In this document: piece after piece, positions 14,414 through 14,579 of the stretch
How positions within the stretch are numbered: the first letter of the stretch is position 1
Layout of the letters: every line of letters begins with the position of its first letter
NCBI GenBank assembly: GCA_003564655.1
Contig: PXES01000359.1
Location: forward strand, 1-14,579
Direction of reading: 5' to 3'
From: Paracoccaceae bacterium
GTDB lineage: Bacteria > Pseudomonadota > Alphaproteobacteria > Rhodobacterales > Rhodobacteraceae
DNA length: 14,579 bases
The notes under the pieces: model-generated
The model's input: the letters and a program-made list of their open reading frames with translations, nothing else
Told to the model about the DNA's origin: nothing
Database searches by the model: none
Position numbers and translations under genes: made by a program

Positions 14414-14579
14414 GCGAGATCAGCTTCGACGATTTCCTGCGGGTCGATATCCGCGCCGGCCGCGTCACCCGCGCCGAGCCCTTCCCCGAGGCACGCAAGC
14501 CCGCGATCAAGCTCTGGATCGATTTCGGCCCCGAGTTGGGCGAGCGGAAATCCTCGGCCCAGATCACCGAACTCTACAC
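14410..14579 (+). CDS. CsaA-like tRNA-binding-domain protein, N-terminal part (cut by window end)
   Basis: Fifty-six residues are visible from ATG 14410, which overlaps the proC stop by 4 nt (ATGA). FDDFLRVDIRAGRV, AEPFPEARKPAIKLWIDFG and ERKSSAQIT are the hallmark N-terminal sequence of CsaA-type proteins, small dimeric OB-fold proteins related to the tRNA-binding domain of MetRS C-termini (about 110 residues in full). CsaA has been reported to bind tRNA-like elements or act as an export-related chaperone. The remaining half lies beyond the window. It is probably cotranscribed with proC. Confidence 0.88.
   Translation, partial: MSEISFDDFLRVDIRAGRVTRAEPFPEARKPAIKLWIDFGPELGERKSSAQITELY

Overview
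The window looks like a chromosomal segment of a high-GC alphaproteobacterium, most likely a member of the Rhodobacterales (Rhodobacteraceae/Paracoccaceae). This rests on the strong G/C third-position bias, the gene neighbourhoods (Nfu-type NifU / tsaB / rimI; a TSUP transporter next to a TIGR02186-type protein) and the protein sequences. No rRNA, tRNA, CRISPR array, IS element or origin is visible. The first ~440 bases are clearly AT-richer than the rest and carry the 3' end of a gene resembling AbiJ_NTD4/HEPN-type abortive-infection proteins, which suggests the window begins at the edge of an acquired island.

Layout. (1) 1-437, +: 3' fragment of the AbiJ/HEPN-like gene, followed by a structured inverted repeat (440-498). 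(2) 548-6866, all −: one compact run read from right to left, comprising a BMP-family substrate-binding protein, a double-NBD ATPase and two permeases (a complete nucleoside-type ABC importer), then a TSUP (TauE/SafE) membrane transporter and a membrane-anchored TIGR02186-type protein. Most junctions are 1-27 nt or overlapping, so this is probably one operon with a σ70-like promoter at 6956-6984. (3) 7020-8633, −: nfu (Fe-S carrier), tsaB (t6A tRNA modification) and rimI (N-acetyltransferase), with overlapping ends. (4) 8734-9771, +: a PLP-dependent low-specificity threonine aldolase, divergent from nfu. (5) 9819-12465, −: a three-gene unit encoding a Tat-exported flavin amine/L-amino-acid oxidase, an exported mono-haem cytochrome c and a RidA-family protein with its own signal peptide. 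(6) 12466-13005: a ~540-base non-coding region holding a good promoter and a small palindrome for unit 5. (7) 13006-14579, +: a YbjN-domain protein, proC (pyrroline-5-carboxylate reductase) and the 5' part of a CsaA-like tRNA-binding-domain protein.

The most interesting part is unit 5. All three products carry export signals, so they can be read as a periplasmic pathway: the flavoenzyme oxidises an amine or L-amino acid to an imine, the cytochrome c takes the electrons toward the respiratory chain instead of O2, and the exported RidA hydrolyses the imine to carbonyl compound plus ammonia. The oxidase keeps the GPxRxPxxH segment that in L-amino-acid oxidases holds the substrate carboxylate, pointing to an amino-acid substrate. 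The cytochrome link has a precedent in NicA2/CycN. The exported RidA is, to my knowledge, unusual. The pathway as a whole is inference.
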